This document shows positions 1 to 8,151 of a DNA stretch of 64,000 nucleotides, one piece after another. Within the stretch, counting starts at the first letter, position 1. Each line of letters opens with the position of its first letter. The position numbers and the translations under genes are program-made. Source of the stretch: Azoarcus sp. (GTDB taxonomy: Bacteria > Pseudomonadota > Gammaproteobacteria > Burkholderiales > Rhodocyclaceae); assembly GCA_020725025.1 (NCBI GenBank), contig DYFV01000015.1, positions 1-64,000 on the forward strand. The letters are read 5' to 3'. The notes beneath the pieces were generated by a model. It was not told the origin of the DNA. It saw nothing but the letters and a program-made list of their open reading frames with translations, and did no database searches.

Positions 1-324
1 AAGGTGATGAGCCGCGAGATCGTGCGCGACCACGGCGTGATGATGCTGCTCGGCTCGATGCGCGCCGAGGAGCGCCTGGCGGCCTTCCTCCTCAACATGT
101 CGCAGCGCTTCACCGCGCGCGGCTTTTCGGCGGCCGAGTTCCACCTGCGCATGACCCGCGAGGAGATCGGCTCCTACCTGGGCCTGAAGCTCGAGACCGT
201 GTCCCGTGCCTTCTCCCGGTTCCAGGACGAGGGCCTCATCTCGGTTCAACAGAAGCATATCCGCATCATCGACATCGCGGGCCTGAAGAAGCTCATTCAC
301 CACCCGGCAGTGGCCGGCGGCTGA
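1..324 (+). CDS. fnr: FNR-type transcriptional regulator, C-terminal part (5' end outside window)
   Basis: Only the last 107 codons are inside the window; the frame is open to the left edge. The visible part is the C-terminal half of an oxygen-sensing Crp/Fnr regulator: end of the dimer helix, then the helix-turn-helix. The recognition region reads EEIGSYLGLKLETVSRAFSR, the FNR-type signature whose E..SR residues read TTGAT half sites. The cysteine-rich [4Fe-4S] domain would lie upstream and cannot be checked. Such proteins activate anaerobic genes when the cluster is intact. Several TTGAC-N4-GTCAA boxes in this window (3442, 6902, 13583, 13797) are plausible targets. Family assignment is firm; whether it is the main FNR/ANR is inferred. 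Confidence 0.9.
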   Translation, partial: KVMSREIVRDHGVMMLLGSMRAEERLAAFLLNMSQRFTARGFSAAEFHLRMTREEIGSYLGLKLETVSRAFSRFQDEGLISVQQKHIRIIDIAGLKKLIHHPAVAGG

Positions 325-334
325 AGGTTCGCCC

Positions 335-871
335 TCAAGCCTGGCGGCGCCGGGCCGTCATGGTGCCGGACAGCGCCGCGACGTCCTGCTCGGTCAGCAG
401 CGTACGCGCCCGTGGCAGCAGCTCCCCCTCCTCCCGCTCGATGTGGCGCCGATACCGCTCCGCGAACGCCTGCACCTCGCCCGCGCCGAGCTCGGCCGAC
501 TCGCCGCGCGATATGGGCTCCAGCCGGGCGCGCATCGCCGCCCATCCGGCGAACATCTCCTGGTGATCGGCGAGGAGTCCGTCGATCAGATGCTCGAGCG
601 CGTCCCGGTCGGCCTCGCCGACCCGCTCTCGCAGCACGGGAAAGAGATCCTCCTCCTCGTCGAGGTGATGGTTGACCGCAGCCAGGTCGAAGTAACGCAT
701 CACGGCCGCCGCGGCCTGCTGCGCGGAGCGGTCGGAGCCGTGCTCGGGCAGCCAGGCCGCCAGGCGCGCCAGCGTTTCGAGCTGCCCCTGCAGCCGCTCG
801 TGACAGGCCTCGAGCATCTCGAGAGGCGTCTCCAGGCCCGGAGAGACGGGAATCAGGGAATCGGTCATCAT
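335..871 (-). CDS. hemerythrin HHE-domain protein
   Basis: A 178-aa soluble protein of four predicted helices with hemerythrin-like iron ligands: an HHLDEEEDLFP stretch, a LLADHQEMF helix and a late YRRHIEREEGELLP helix, giving the His/His-x3-Glu pattern of the HHE family. Such proteins bind O2 or NO at a di-iron site or help iron-sulfur repair. The ATG at 871 overlaps the stop of the SirB2-like gene (ATGA), so the two are translationally coupled. It is last in a nnrS-sirB2-hemerythrin operon, and this company suggests a role in NO or oxygen handling. That role is inference. The substrate is unknown. Confidence 0.8.
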   Translation of the reverse strand: MMTDSLIPVSPGLETPLEMLEACHERLQGQLETLARLAAWLPEHGSDRSAQQAAAAVMRYFDLAAVNHHLDEEEDLFPVLRERVGEADRDALEHLIDGLLADHQEMFAGWAAMRARLEPISRGESAELGAGEVQAFAERYRRHIEREEGELLPRARTLLTEQDVAALSGTMTARRRQA

Positions 872-1269
872 AAATATCCGGTGAAAGAGAGAAAGCCGGC
901 GGGGTTGCGGGTGAGCGCCACCGACACGATCCAGGCGTAGGTGACCACCGCCGCGAAGAAGGCCCCCACGCGCAGCCGCATGTCCCGGCCACGCAGGGCG
1001 AGCGCTCCGAGCAGGATGTAGACCACGAGCGCACTCACCTTGGCGGTCACCCAGGGGACCACGAAGGGGTACTGCCCGCTCATGGCTGCCAGGGCGATGG
1101 CGCTGCCGAGGAACACGGTGTCGACCACGTGCGGGACCGTGCGCGTGGCGCGGTGATTCAGCAGGGGGCTGCGCCCCATCATCCACATCCCCTGCAGCAG
1201 GAAACCGGCCCCGGAGAGCGCGGCGCAGATCATGTGCAGGTGCTTGATCGCAAGATAGGTCGACAACAT
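868..1269 (-). CDS. SirB2 family integral membrane protein
   Basis: A 133-aa protein with four hydrophobic segments and an N-terminal pattern YLAIKHLHMICAALSG typical of SirB2 proteins (named for invasion gene regulator SirB, but found in many non-pathogens). Conserved histidines in the first helix (KHLH) resemble haem ligands, yet no biochemical role is established. It sits 3 bp after nnrS and its TGA overlaps the start of the hemerythrin gene. The operon context points to respiration or NO stress. Function otherwise unknown. Confidence 0.75.
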   Translation of the reverse strand: MLSTYLAIKHLHMICAALSGAGFLLQGMWMMGRSPLLNHRATRTVPHVVDTVFLGSAIALAAMSGQYPFVVPWVTAKVSALVVYILLGALALRGRDMRLRVGAFFAAVVTYAWIVSVALTRNPAGFLSFTGYL

Positions 1270-1272
1270 GGC

Positions 1273-2589
1273 TCACCCCGGTTTCCCGTCCGCGCGGGCG
1301 CGCCAGTAGGACGGCAGGTAACGCCAGCTCCAGGCGGCAAAGAGCCCGAGCCAGCCGAGCACGGCGGCGAGCATCGTGGCCGCCGACCACACCCACGGCA
1401 CGAGGTCGGCGGCCACCCGCAGCAGCACCACCGCCTGCAGGCCGAGAAAGAGTCCCCAGGTCAGGCGATCGGCCACCAGCGGCAGACCCGAATGACCGAG
1501 GGTGACGCGGGACACCATGGCGAGCAGGACGGAGCCGAAGAAGCCCACCCCCAGCACATGCAGCGGCGCGAGTCCGAGCACGTGGTGGCCGAGACCGGCC
1601 GCCGCGCCCTGGACTGCGAAGAGGGCGAGCCCGATGCCGAACCAGGCGAAGCCCAGGTGCAGCATGCCCAGTAGCGGCACGCGCAGGGCGGGAAGCGGTC
1701 GCCACCGGACGGACAGCCACAGGGCGACCGCGGACGCGGGTGCATCCGCGAGCCAGGCAAGGTGGCCGGCTCCGGCCGCCGTGAGCGCCCCGTGCGCCGC
1801 GCTCGCGGCCACCAGCAGGCGCAGCGCCCAGCGCGGACGTACCATCACGTAGTCGGGAATCACGTTGCTCGAGAAGAAAGGCACCATGCGATGACTGACC
1901 GTCGCGAACACCGGCACCAGGAAGCCCCACAGTGCAGCGGCTATGGCCGTGCGGGCCCACAGACCGTCACCGGTGAGGACGAAGCCGAGCCAGGCCGCGA
2001 CCGCCGCCCCGCCGGCCGCCGCGGCCCACCATACGGTCCGGGCATGGAAGGGGTCGGGATGCCGGTTGTAGGCGATGCGCCAAAGGATGCGCAGGCAGGC
2101 ACCCCACCCCGCAAGCACGAAGAGGAGGCCCACCGCCAAGAGCCACGGCAGCCACAATCCCGGCAGTGCGAGCGCCCAGCCGGCGGCGAGGAGACGCCAC
2201 GGCCACAGCCAGTCCCGGGTACCGAGATCGGGCGCGCCCTGCCAGCGCGGCATCGCGGTGAACAGGAAACCGAAGATGAAGAAGGGGAAAACGCCGCCGA
2301 GCACGATCAGCGCATGCATCCAGCCGGCCGGCAGGGGCCAGCCCGGCGATGGAGCGAAACCTGCGCGCGCGGCGAGCTCGATCGCCCACAGCGCGAAAGT
2401 TGCGAGCAGCATGGCCATGCCCGCCAGAAACATCGCCCGATGGGGCGCGGCGAACAGCATCCGCCCGCTCGCTGCGGGAGCCGCGGCCGGTGCCGCCGGC
2501 GCTCCGGCTGGCCCAGGGGCGGCGGAGACCGGGGAGAGGCCCCGGCGCGGCTGGGACGATGCGGTCTGCGATGAAACGTGAAGCGGCAT
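1273..2589 (-). CDS. nnrS: NnrS family haem-copper membrane protein (nitric oxide response)
   Basis: A 438-aa protein with about twelve transmembrane helices; the N-terminal PHRAMFLAGMAMLL and the histidine-bearing helices (for example VFATVSHRMVPFFSS and SRVTLGHSG) are NnrS signatures. NnrS proteins bind haem and copper and relieve nitrosative stress in denitrifiers, usually under a Crp/Fnr NO regulator. The start was set at the ATG at 2589, with AGGA nine bases upstream; a TTG nine bases further out lies too close to that ribosome site. A Dnr-like regulator is transcribed divergently from 2688. The first 45 residues are Ala/Pro-rich and poorly conserved. Confidence 0.88.
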   Translation of the reverse strand: MPLHVSSQTASSQPRRGLSPVSAAPGPAGAPAAPAAAPAASGRMLFAAPHRAMFLAGMAMLLATFALWAIELAARAGFAPSPGWPLPAGWMHALIVLGGVFPFFIFGFLFTAMPRWQGAPDLGTRDWLWPWRLLAAGWALALPGLWLPWLLAVGLLFVLAGWGACLRILWRIAYNRHPDPFHARTVWWAAAAGGAAVAAWLGFVLTGDGLWARTAIAAALWGFLVPVFATVSHRMVPFFSSNVIPDYVMVRPRWALRLLVAASAAHGALTAAGAGHLAWLADAPASAVALWLSVRWRPLPALRVPLLGMLHLGFAWFGIGLALFAVQGAAAGLGHHVLGLAPLHVLGVGFFGSVLLAMVSRVTLGHSGLPLVADRLTWGLFLGLQAVVLLRVAADLVPWVWSAATMLAAVLGWLGLFAAWSWRYLPSYWRARADGKPG

Positions 2590-2687
2590 GGTCGACAATT
2601 CCTGTGCGGGTTGAGCGCCCCTACGTCGACGGGGAACACCAACCTTTCGCTGAGTTAGAATGGTTCCGTTTTCTGCTGGAGCCAGAG

Positions 2688-3374
2688 ATGCCCAATTCCC
2701 CGATCGACATCCCCGCCCTGCTTCGCCAGATGCCCTTCTTCGGCGAGCTCTCCGACGAGGATATCGAGCGCGTCGCGCGTTTTACCCGTGAGCGCCACCT
2801 GGAAAAGGGCGAGGTCCTGTTCCAGCGAGGCGATCAGGCGCACGGCTTCTACTTCGTCGTCTCCGGCCAGATCAAGCTCGCGATCTCTTCTGCCCAGGGC
2901 AACGAGAAGGTCATCGAGATCATCGGCCCCATGCAGAGCTTCGGCGAAGCGGTGATGCTCATGAACCGCCCCTATCCCGTGTTCGCCGAAGCGCTCGCGC
3001 CAACCCGGCTCCTGCACGTCGGTCAGAACGTGGTCTCCGACCTGATCGACCAGGAACCGGCCTTCGCCCGCAAGCTGCTCGCGGGGATGGCGATCCGCCT
3101 GCACACCATGGTGCAGGACGTGGAAACCTACTCCCTGCGCTCGAGCACCCAGCGCGTCATCGGCTACCTGCTGCAGCAGGCCGACCAGGAAGGCTCGGGC
3201 GCCTGCGACATCGAGCTGCCGACCAGCAAGCAGGTGATCGCTTCGCGCCTGAATCTCACTCCCGAAACCCTGTCACGGATTTTCCACGATCTCGCGCAGG
3301 CCCGTCTTATCACGGTGCAAGGCAAGCGCATCACGCTGCACGATCCGGCACGGCTGGCCCGGCACCAGGGCTGA
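2688..3374 (+). CDS. Crp/Fnr family regulator, Dnr/NnrR-like
   Basis: A 228-aa regulator: cyclic-nucleotide-type sensor barrel (about residues 15-125), dimer helix, then a winged helix-turn-helix with TSKQVIASRLNLTPETLSRI. The [4Fe-4S] cysteines of FNR are absent from the N-terminus, so it is not a direct oxygen sensor of the FNR kind. The ETLSR recognition helix still fits TTGAC-type boxes. Divergence from nnrS and the nearby hemerythrin gene fit the Dnr/NnrR group, which senses NO through haem. The ATG at 2688 was chosen because the upstream frame is non-conserved; a TTAGAAT hexamer near 2655 could be its -10. Assignment to NO sensing is inference. Confidence 0.82.
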   Translation: MPNSPIDIPALLRQMPFFGELSDEDIERVARFTRERHLEKGEVLFQRGDQAHGFYFVVSGQIKLAISSAQGNEKVIEIIGPMQSFGEAVMLMNRPYPVFAEALAPTRLLHVGQNVVSDLIDQEPAFARKLLAGMAIRLHTMVQDVETYSLRSSTQRVIGYLLQQADQEGSGACDIELPTSKQVIASRLNLTPETLSRIFHDLAQARLITVQGKRITLHDPARLARHQG

Positions 3375-3441
3375 TCGTCGCTCGCCGTCGCCCCTCGTCA
3401 ACACCTGTGGTGCATTTTCGGCAGACGGCCGGCCGGGCACC

Positions 3442-3455
3442 TTGACTCGGGTCAA
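3442..3455. promoter_or_regulatory. FNR/Dnr-type box in a convergent gap
   Basis: TTGACTCGGGTCAA is a perfect 5+5 palindrome of FNR/Dnr type. It lies in the 260-bp gap between the convergent ends of the Dnr-like gene (3374) and phaC (3635), where no gene start is visible. On the minus strand GAAAAT (3419-3414) is centred exactly 32 bp from the box centre, the class II FNR spacing. On the plus strand nothing like a -10 is at that distance. I see nothing else in this gap: no clear terminator and no convincing open frame. Confidence 0.6.
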
Positions 3456-3634
3456 GCGGTCCCGGGCCGGTTTTCGTGCTCCGCCGGCACAGAAGGTGTA
3501 AAGAAATCGTCGCGAGCGGACCGAAGGCAAGGCGCCCGGCGCACAGCGACCGGGACATATCAAGGAGATAGGCGAGGGAGCGAGCACCGCGCAACGCAGC
3601 CATCGGCCCGCGCAGCAGATCGATTCACACCTTC

Positions 3635-5386
3635 TCAGCGCTCCATCACGTAGGTTCCCGGCGCATCCGCCAGCTTCGGGTAGGCCTTGGTCGCCGCCGG
3701 GCGCGCCTCGACGAGCTCGCCGCAGCGCGGCTTGAGCCACGCCATCCAGTCCTCCCACCAGCTGCCGGCGTGCTCCTCGGCGCGAGCGCGCCATGCGTCG
3801 GCATTTTCCGAGCGGTGCGCGTCGGCCACCCAGTAGCGACGCTTGGGCGGGTCGACGGGCGGGTTGATGATGCCGAGGATATGACCGGAGCTCGACAGCA
3901 CGAAACGCTTGGGGCTGGTGACGTGGTTGTTGATGCGGAAGGTCTGCTCCCACGGCGCGATATGGTCGTCCTGGGCAGACACTGCGTAGAGCGGCTGGGT
4001 GATGCGCGACAGATCGAGCGGCTCGCCCGCCACCGTGAGCGTGTCCTTCTCGATCAGCGAATTGCGCAGGTAGAGCTCGCGCAGGTACCACGCATGCATC
4101 GCGTAGGGCATGCGCGTGGTGTCCATGTTCCAGTACAGCACGTCGAACGGGGGCGGCTTCTCTCCGTACAGCCAGCCGTGCACCACGTAGTGCCAGATCA
4201 GGCTGTTCGAACGCAGCAGGCGGAACGCGGACGCCATCTCCTTGCCGTCCAGATAGCCCTTGCGCGCCATGTTGTCCTCGAGGAAGCGAATGCTCGCTTC
4301 GTCGATGAACACTTCGATGTCGCCCGGCTTGTGGAAGTCGACGAGGGTGGTGAGCAGGGTCCAGTCCCGCACCGGCACATCGTCGGGGCCGAAGCGGCGG
4401 TTGGCCCAGGCCATGTACATCGCGAGGGCCGTGCCACCGATGCAGTAGCCGGCGGCGTGCACCTTGTCCGCGCCCGTCAGGCCGCGCGCCGCCTCCACCG
4501 CGGCGTGGACACCCTGCTCCAGGTAGTCGTCGAAGCGCACGTTGCGCATCGAGGCATCGGGGTTTTTCCAGCTGGTGATGAAGACGTCGAGCCCCTGATC
4601 CAGCAGGAAACGGACCATGCTCTTCTTCGGCACCAGGTCCAGCACGTAGAACTTGTTGATCCAGGGGGTGACGATCACAACCGGCTCGGCATGCACCTGC
4701 GGGCGCATCGGGGCGTAATGGATCACCTCGATGAGCCGGTTCCGGAAGACGACCGCGCCCGGGGTGGTGGCCAGATTCTCGCCGACCTTGAAGTCGTCGG
4801 GGTTGGTCATGCGCACCTCGCCCGCCTGGAGGTCGCCCAGCATGTTCTGGAAACCACGCAGCAGGCTGTCGCCGTTGGTCTCGAGGGCCTTGCGCATGGC
4901 CACCGGGTTGCTCAGCAGAAAGTTGGTGGGCGCCATCAGGTTGAGCCATTTCCGCCACCAGAAGGCGGCCCGGCGGCGCTCCTTGCCGGACAGCCCCGGG
5001 GTGTCGTAGAGCATGTCCTGGATGTGGTGGGTGAACGCCAGGTACCACTCCTTGATCATGTCCCAGGTCGCCACATCGGTCCACACCGGATCGACGAAGC
5101 GCTCGTCGTCGGCGTTGGGCTTGATCGGGTCCTTGAACGGCGCGCCCATCGCCCGGTGCCACGAATGCCACTGCAGACGCCACAAGTCGGTCGACAGCTT
5201 GGCGAAGCGCTCGGCAAGCTCTTGCGGGTGCGCGAGCCAGGCGAGCTGTGCATGCAGGATCGGCGCCGCCATGCCCAGCGGGTCGACAGTACCCTCCACC
5301 GTGTCGTGGATCTGGCGCATCACGCGCTTGACCGCCACGGGCGGGGCCACAGGTTCGGTCTTTTTCATTGCCGTGCGTACGTCCAT
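3635..5386 (-). CDS. phaC: class I poly(3-hydroxyalkanoate) synthase
   Basis: A 583-aa alpha/beta-hydrolase-fold polymerase of class I length. The lipase-like box GYCIGG puts the catalytic cysteine at 315; the other triad members are Asp474 (QDDHIAP) and His502 (SSGHILG). It polymerises (R)-3-hydroxybutyryl-CoA into PHB at granule surfaces. No phaA, phaB or phasin is adjacent, so this is a stand-alone synthase copy. The N-terminus is uncertain: neither the ATG at 5386 nor the in-frame ATG at residue 7 has a strong ribosome site. The neighbours (RNase-like protein, UspA, FNR box at 6902) suggest expression under oxygen limitation, which is inference. Confidence 0.95.
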   Translation of the reverse strand: MDVRTAMKKTEPVAPPVAVKRVMRQIHDTVEGTVDPLGMAAPILHAQLAWLAHPQELAERFAKLSTDLWRLQWHSWHRAMGAPFKDPIKPNADDERFVDPVWTDVATWDMIKEWYLAFTHHIQDMLYDTPGLSGKERRRAAFWWRKWLNLMAPTNFLLSNPVAMRKALETNGDSLLRGFQNMLGDLQAGEVRMTNPDDFKVGENLATTPGAVVFRNRLIEVIHYAPMRPQVHAEPVVIVTPWINKFYVLDLVPKKSMVRFLLDQGLDVFITSWKNPDASMRNVRFDDYLEQGVHAAVEAARGLTGADKVHAAGYCIGGTALAMYMAWANRRFGPDDVPVRDWTLLTTLVDFHKPGDIEVFIDEASIRFLEDNMARKGYLDGKEMASAFRLLRSNSLIWHYVVHGWLYGEKPPPFDVLYWNMDTTRMPYAMHAWYLRELYLRNSLIEKDTLTVAGEPLDLSRITQPLYAVSAQDDHIAPWEQTFRINNHVTSPKRFVLSSSGHILGIINPPVDPPKRRYWVADAHRSENADAWRARAEEHAGSWWEDWMAWLKPRCGELVEARPAATKAYPKLADAPGTYVMER

Positions 5387-5451
5387 AGAATTCGTTTCGA
5401 ATTAATACGACATAGCGGGTCCGTGACGGTTCGGCGATGCCCCGGACGCAT

Positions 5452-6855
5452 TCACGGGAGCCGATATGTCTGGCCCGCTACGGGGATCTCGACTTCCGGC
5501 CAGTTTAGTTGCGAGTCGATTGCGGACACAAATGCCTGTGCCGCCGTCGGTTCTCCATGCACGACGAAGGTCCGCCGGGGCGGCGCGCCGAACTGCCGCA
5601 GCCACTGCAGAAGGGCCGGCTGGTCGGCATGCGCAGAAAGGCCGCCGATGGTGTGGATCGAGGCGTGCACCGGAATCCTCTCTCCGAAAAGGGTCACCGC
5701 CCGCGCGCCGTCGACCAGCCGCCGTCCCAGGGTACCCGCGGCCTGGAAACCGCAGATCACGATGCTCGACTCCTTGCGCGGGAGGTTGTAACGCAGGTGG
5801 TACCTGATGCGGCCCGCCTCGCACATGCCGCTCGCGGAGATGATGACCAGCCCCTCCCGGCAATCGTTGAGCGCCATCGATTCCGCCACATCCTGTACGA
5901 AGCGCACCCGGATGCGCTCCGGGTGCTTGCGAATCCACGCGAGCAAGGACCGTGTCTCGTCGTCCCAGAGATCGTCGTGGCGCAGGCTGAGTTCCGTCAC
6001 CGCCGAGGCCATGGGCGAATCGATCACCACCTCCAGAGGGCCCACCCGGCCTTGGCGCACCAGGTTGCCCAGCACGAACAGGACCTCCTGCGTGCGGCCC
6101 ACCGCGAAGGCCGGTATCACGACGTTGCCTCGTCGCACCTGCAACGTGTTGCGCAGCACGTCGACGAGTTCTTCCTCCGTCTCGTCCATGGGGCGATGGG
6201 CGCGGTTGCCGTAGGTCGACTCCACGCACAGGTAGTCGGCGTGCCCCACGCGCGCCGGGTCGCGTAGCAGCGGACGCATCGGCTGACCGAGGTCGCCGCT
6301 GAACACCAGGCGCCGCTTGTGGCCACCGCTCGTGAGGTCGATCTCGAGTATGGCCGACCCCAGGATGTGGCCGGCATCCCGGAAGCGACACTGCACGCCG
6401 GGCGCGGGACTGATGTCCTCTTCGTACCGCACCTTGCGCAACTGCGACAGGCTCGCCCGGGCCTCTTCCACCGTATACAGCGGAGCGGGCGGCAGGCCGC
6501 GGCCAAGACTGCGCGCTCGACGGCTTGCCCACTCCATTTCCTTTTCCTGGATGTGGCCGGAATCGAGCAACACGATCTCGAGCAGATCGACGGTAGCGGC
6601 CGTGGCGAAGATCCTGCCGCGATAGCCGAGCGCCACGAGTCGCGGCACCAGCCCCGAATGGTCGAGGTGCGCATGGGTGAGCAGCACGCAATCGATGTTG
6701 CGCAGATCGAAATCGAGGGCGCGGCGATTGCGCAGTTCGGCGTCGCGCCCGCCCTGAAACAGGCCGCAGTCGACGAGAAAAGTCCCCGCGTCGTGACGCA
6801 CTTTGGCACACGAGCCGGTCACCTCTCCGGCCGCTCCGTGAAATGTCACTTCCAT
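5452..6855 (-). CDS. metallo-beta-lactamase/beta-CASP RNase-like protein
   Basis: A 467-aa protein. The zinc motif HAHLDH is at residues 61-66, followed by DAGHILGSA and SGDLGQ, then the beta-CASP block (STYGNRAH, IPAFAVGRTQEVL, ISASGMCEAGR) and a late VVHGE. This order is that of CPSF73-like prokaryotic RNases (Zn-dependent, 'RNA-specificity exonuclease' family). The ATG at 6855 has AGGGGGG six bases upstream. A longer TTG start is rejected because it would fall inside the FNR box at 6902. In other proteobacteria such genes sit with universal stress and PHB genes in FNR/ANR regulons. The RNA target is unknown. Confidence 0.88.
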   Translation of the reverse strand: MEVTFHGAAGEVTGSCAKVRHDAGTFLVDCGLFQGGRDAELRNRRALDFDLRNIDCVLLTHAHLDHSGLVPRLVALGYRGRIFATAATVDLLEIVLLDSGHIQEKEMEWASRRARSLGRGLPPAPLYTVEEARASLSQLRKVRYEEDISPAPGVQCRFRDAGHILGSAILEIDLTSGGHKRRLVFSGDLGQPMRPLLRDPARVGHADYLCVESTYGNRAHRPMDETEEELVDVLRNTLQVRRGNVVIPAFAVGRTQEVLFVLGNLVRQGRVGPLEVVIDSPMASAVTELSLRHDDLWDDETRSLLAWIRKHPERIRVRFVQDVAESMALNDCREGLVIISASGMCEAGRIRYHLRYNLPRKESSIVICGFQAAGTLGRRLVDGARAVTLFGERIPVHASIHTIGGLSAHADQPALLQWLRQFGAPPRRTFVVHGEPTAAQAFVSAIDSQLNWPEVEIPVAGQTYRLP

Positions 6856-6901
6856 GGCGCCCCCCTTGAGCGCAGCGTGTCGCAATCGCCATGCGGCATG
6901 G

Positions 6902-6915
6902 TTGACCTGAGTCAA
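6902..6915. promoter_or_regulatory. FNR-type box between the RNase-like gene and uspA
   Basis: TTGACCTGAGTCAA is a perfect TTGAC-N4-GTCAA palindrome in a divergent gap. For the uspA promoter (TATAAT at 6959) its centre lies near -62, the usual class I FNR activator position. For the RNase-like gene it lies 53 bp before the start codon, and no good -10 sits at class II distance on that strand. The simplest reading is FNR activation of uspA, with the other gene possibly sharing the site. Confidence 0.75.
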
Positions 6916-6958
6916 TCATCCTGCACGGTCCCGATCCCCCCATGTCAGTACGGCTGGC

Positions 6959-6964
6959 TATAAT
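6959..6964 (+). promoter_or_regulatory. -10 element of the uspA promoter
   Basis: TATAAT, a perfect sigma-70 -10, lies 33 bp before the uspA start codon. No -35 hexamer is evident at the right distance, consistent with an activator-dependent promoter using the FNR box upstream. Confidence 0.7.
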
Positions 6965-6997
6965 CTGGCGACCACTCGAAAACAAGGGAGCAACGCG

Positions 6998-7441
6998 ATG
7001 TTCAAGCACCTTCTCGTTCCGACCGACGGCTCGCCGCTTTCCGAAGGCACCGTCGCGCGTGCCATCGCATTTGCCAAGGATGCAGGGGCACGCATCACCT
7101 TCTTCTACGCGCAGCCCGACTTTCCGATGCCGATCTACGGCGAGGGGGCGCTCATCGACCCGACCACGCCCGAGCAGTTCGCCCGATCGGCCGCCGAAGA
7201 GGCCAAGCGGATTCTTGACCGCGCCAAGTCGCAGGCGGATGCGGCGGGCGTGGCGGCCGACACCGACACGCTGGTGAATGAAGTGCCGTACGAGGCGATC
7301 ATCGACGCCGCCGAACGCCACGGCTGCGACCTCATCTTCATGGCATCCCACGGGCGACGGGGCATCGCGGGACTACTGCTCGGGAGCGAGACGCAAAAGG
7401 TCCTGACGCACACTTCCATTCCGGTGCTCGTCTACCGCTGA
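6998..7441 (+). CDS. universal stress protein, UspA family
   Basis: A 147-aa single-domain Usp protein. It begins FKHLLVPTDGS and ends with the ATP-binding signature SHGRRGIAGLLLGSETQKVL (G-x2-G-x9-G-S type), so it probably binds ATP like the MJ0577 class. The gene has its own TATAAT promoter and an FNR box at the class I position. Such FNR-linked Usp proteins support survival under oxygen limitation in pseudomonads and rhodocyclales. The specific partner is not known. Confidence 0.92.
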   Translation: MFKHLLVPTDGSPLSEGTVARAIAFAKDAGARITFFYAQPDFPMPIYGEGALIDPTTPEQFARSAAEEAKRILDRAKSQADAAGVAADTDTLVNEVPYEAIIDAAERHGCDLIFMASHGRRGIAGLLLGSETQKVLTHTSIPVLVYR

Positions 7442-7532
7442 CCGAGCGTCCCGGCCCACGGACGGACGGCCGGCGCCCGAAGGTCGATCGGCACCCGCCG
7501 TCCGGCCGCGCCGCCCCGAAGGGCGCCGTGTC

Positions 7533-7769
7533 TCAGGCGGGCGGGGTGTTCACCTCGCCGCCACTGCGCAGCAGGAAAAGGGTAAGAAGGCTCGACGCCG
7601 CGCACACGATCCAGAATCCCAGGAAGCCGATGGAATAGGTCGAGATGGCGGAATAGTTGACCGGCTCGCCGAAGAGGTACAGCTGGCCGGGATTGACCAC
7701 GGTGAAGAAGACGACCTCGGCAATGCCGGCCATCAGGAACGACGGCCACAGAACGAGTATTGCTTTCAC
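7533..7769 (-). CDS. small conserved membrane protein at the end of the cbb3 cluster
   Basis: A 78-aa protein with two transmembrane segments (about residues 5-27 and 40-67), separated by a polar NPGQLYLFGEPVN loop. The start is GTG at 7769 with GGGAGG ten bases upstream. It lies downstream of ccoH and the 49-aa DUF3149-like gene on the same strand, after a 205-bp gap, and is convergent with uspA. I recognise this kind of protein only as a conserved hypothetical often found with cytochrome oxidase genes. A role in oxidase assembly is possible but unproven. Confidence 0.65.
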   Translation of the reverse strand: MKAILVLWPSFLMAGIAEVVFFTVVNPGQLYLFGEPVNYSAISTYSIGFLGFWIVCAASSLLTLFLLRSGGEVNTPPA

Positions 7770-7974
7770 GATCGAACGCCTCCCTGTGCGCGAGAATCTG
7801 CTATCCGCTTGTCATGGCACGGGACGCGATCACCACACCGGGTCCGGATGAGGGCGGCAGGCATGGTGGCCGTCACGGTCGCGACGGCCACGTACCCGCA
7901 TCATCCGTCCTCGAGTACCGCATCGCACGAGATCCGCGCGAACGCCGCGACCCGGCACGCGAGGGAGGGATCAC

Positions 7975-8124
7975 TCACTTCCCGGTCGGATGCTCCCGTT
8001 CTTCGTCCGCCATGTGACGCAGTGCGAAGCGAAGCAAGTACGCAGCCATGACGATGATGAACCCGATGGTGAATACACTGAGCAGACCGATATCGGTGGT
8101 GAACAGCTCTTTCCAGGCGACCAC
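7975..8124 (-). CDS. 49-aa DUF3149-like small membrane protein
   Basis: A short gene with a very strong ribosome site, AAGGAGG, eight bases before a GTG start at 8124. The peptide begins VVAWKELFTTDIGLLSVFTI, has one long hydrophobic helix (about residues 12-32) and a basic LRFALRHM stretch, then an acidic tail. The AWKELFxxDxGLLS opening is the DUF3149 pattern. It lies 27 bp after ccoH and is probably part of the same transcript. Function unknown; an accessory single-pass subunit of the cbb3 oxidase is a reasonable guess, given its size and location. Confidence 0.8.
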   Translation of the reverse strand: MVAWKELFTTDIGLLSVFTIGFIIVMAAYLLRFALRHMADEEREHPTGK

Positions 8125-8151
8125 GGTACACCTCCTTGTTGCGACGACGAG

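Noticed and set aside
3273..5183. Long minus-strand frame overlapping phaC
   Set aside because: It is an alternative frame of phaC with no domain; the true frame carries the complete catalytic triad.
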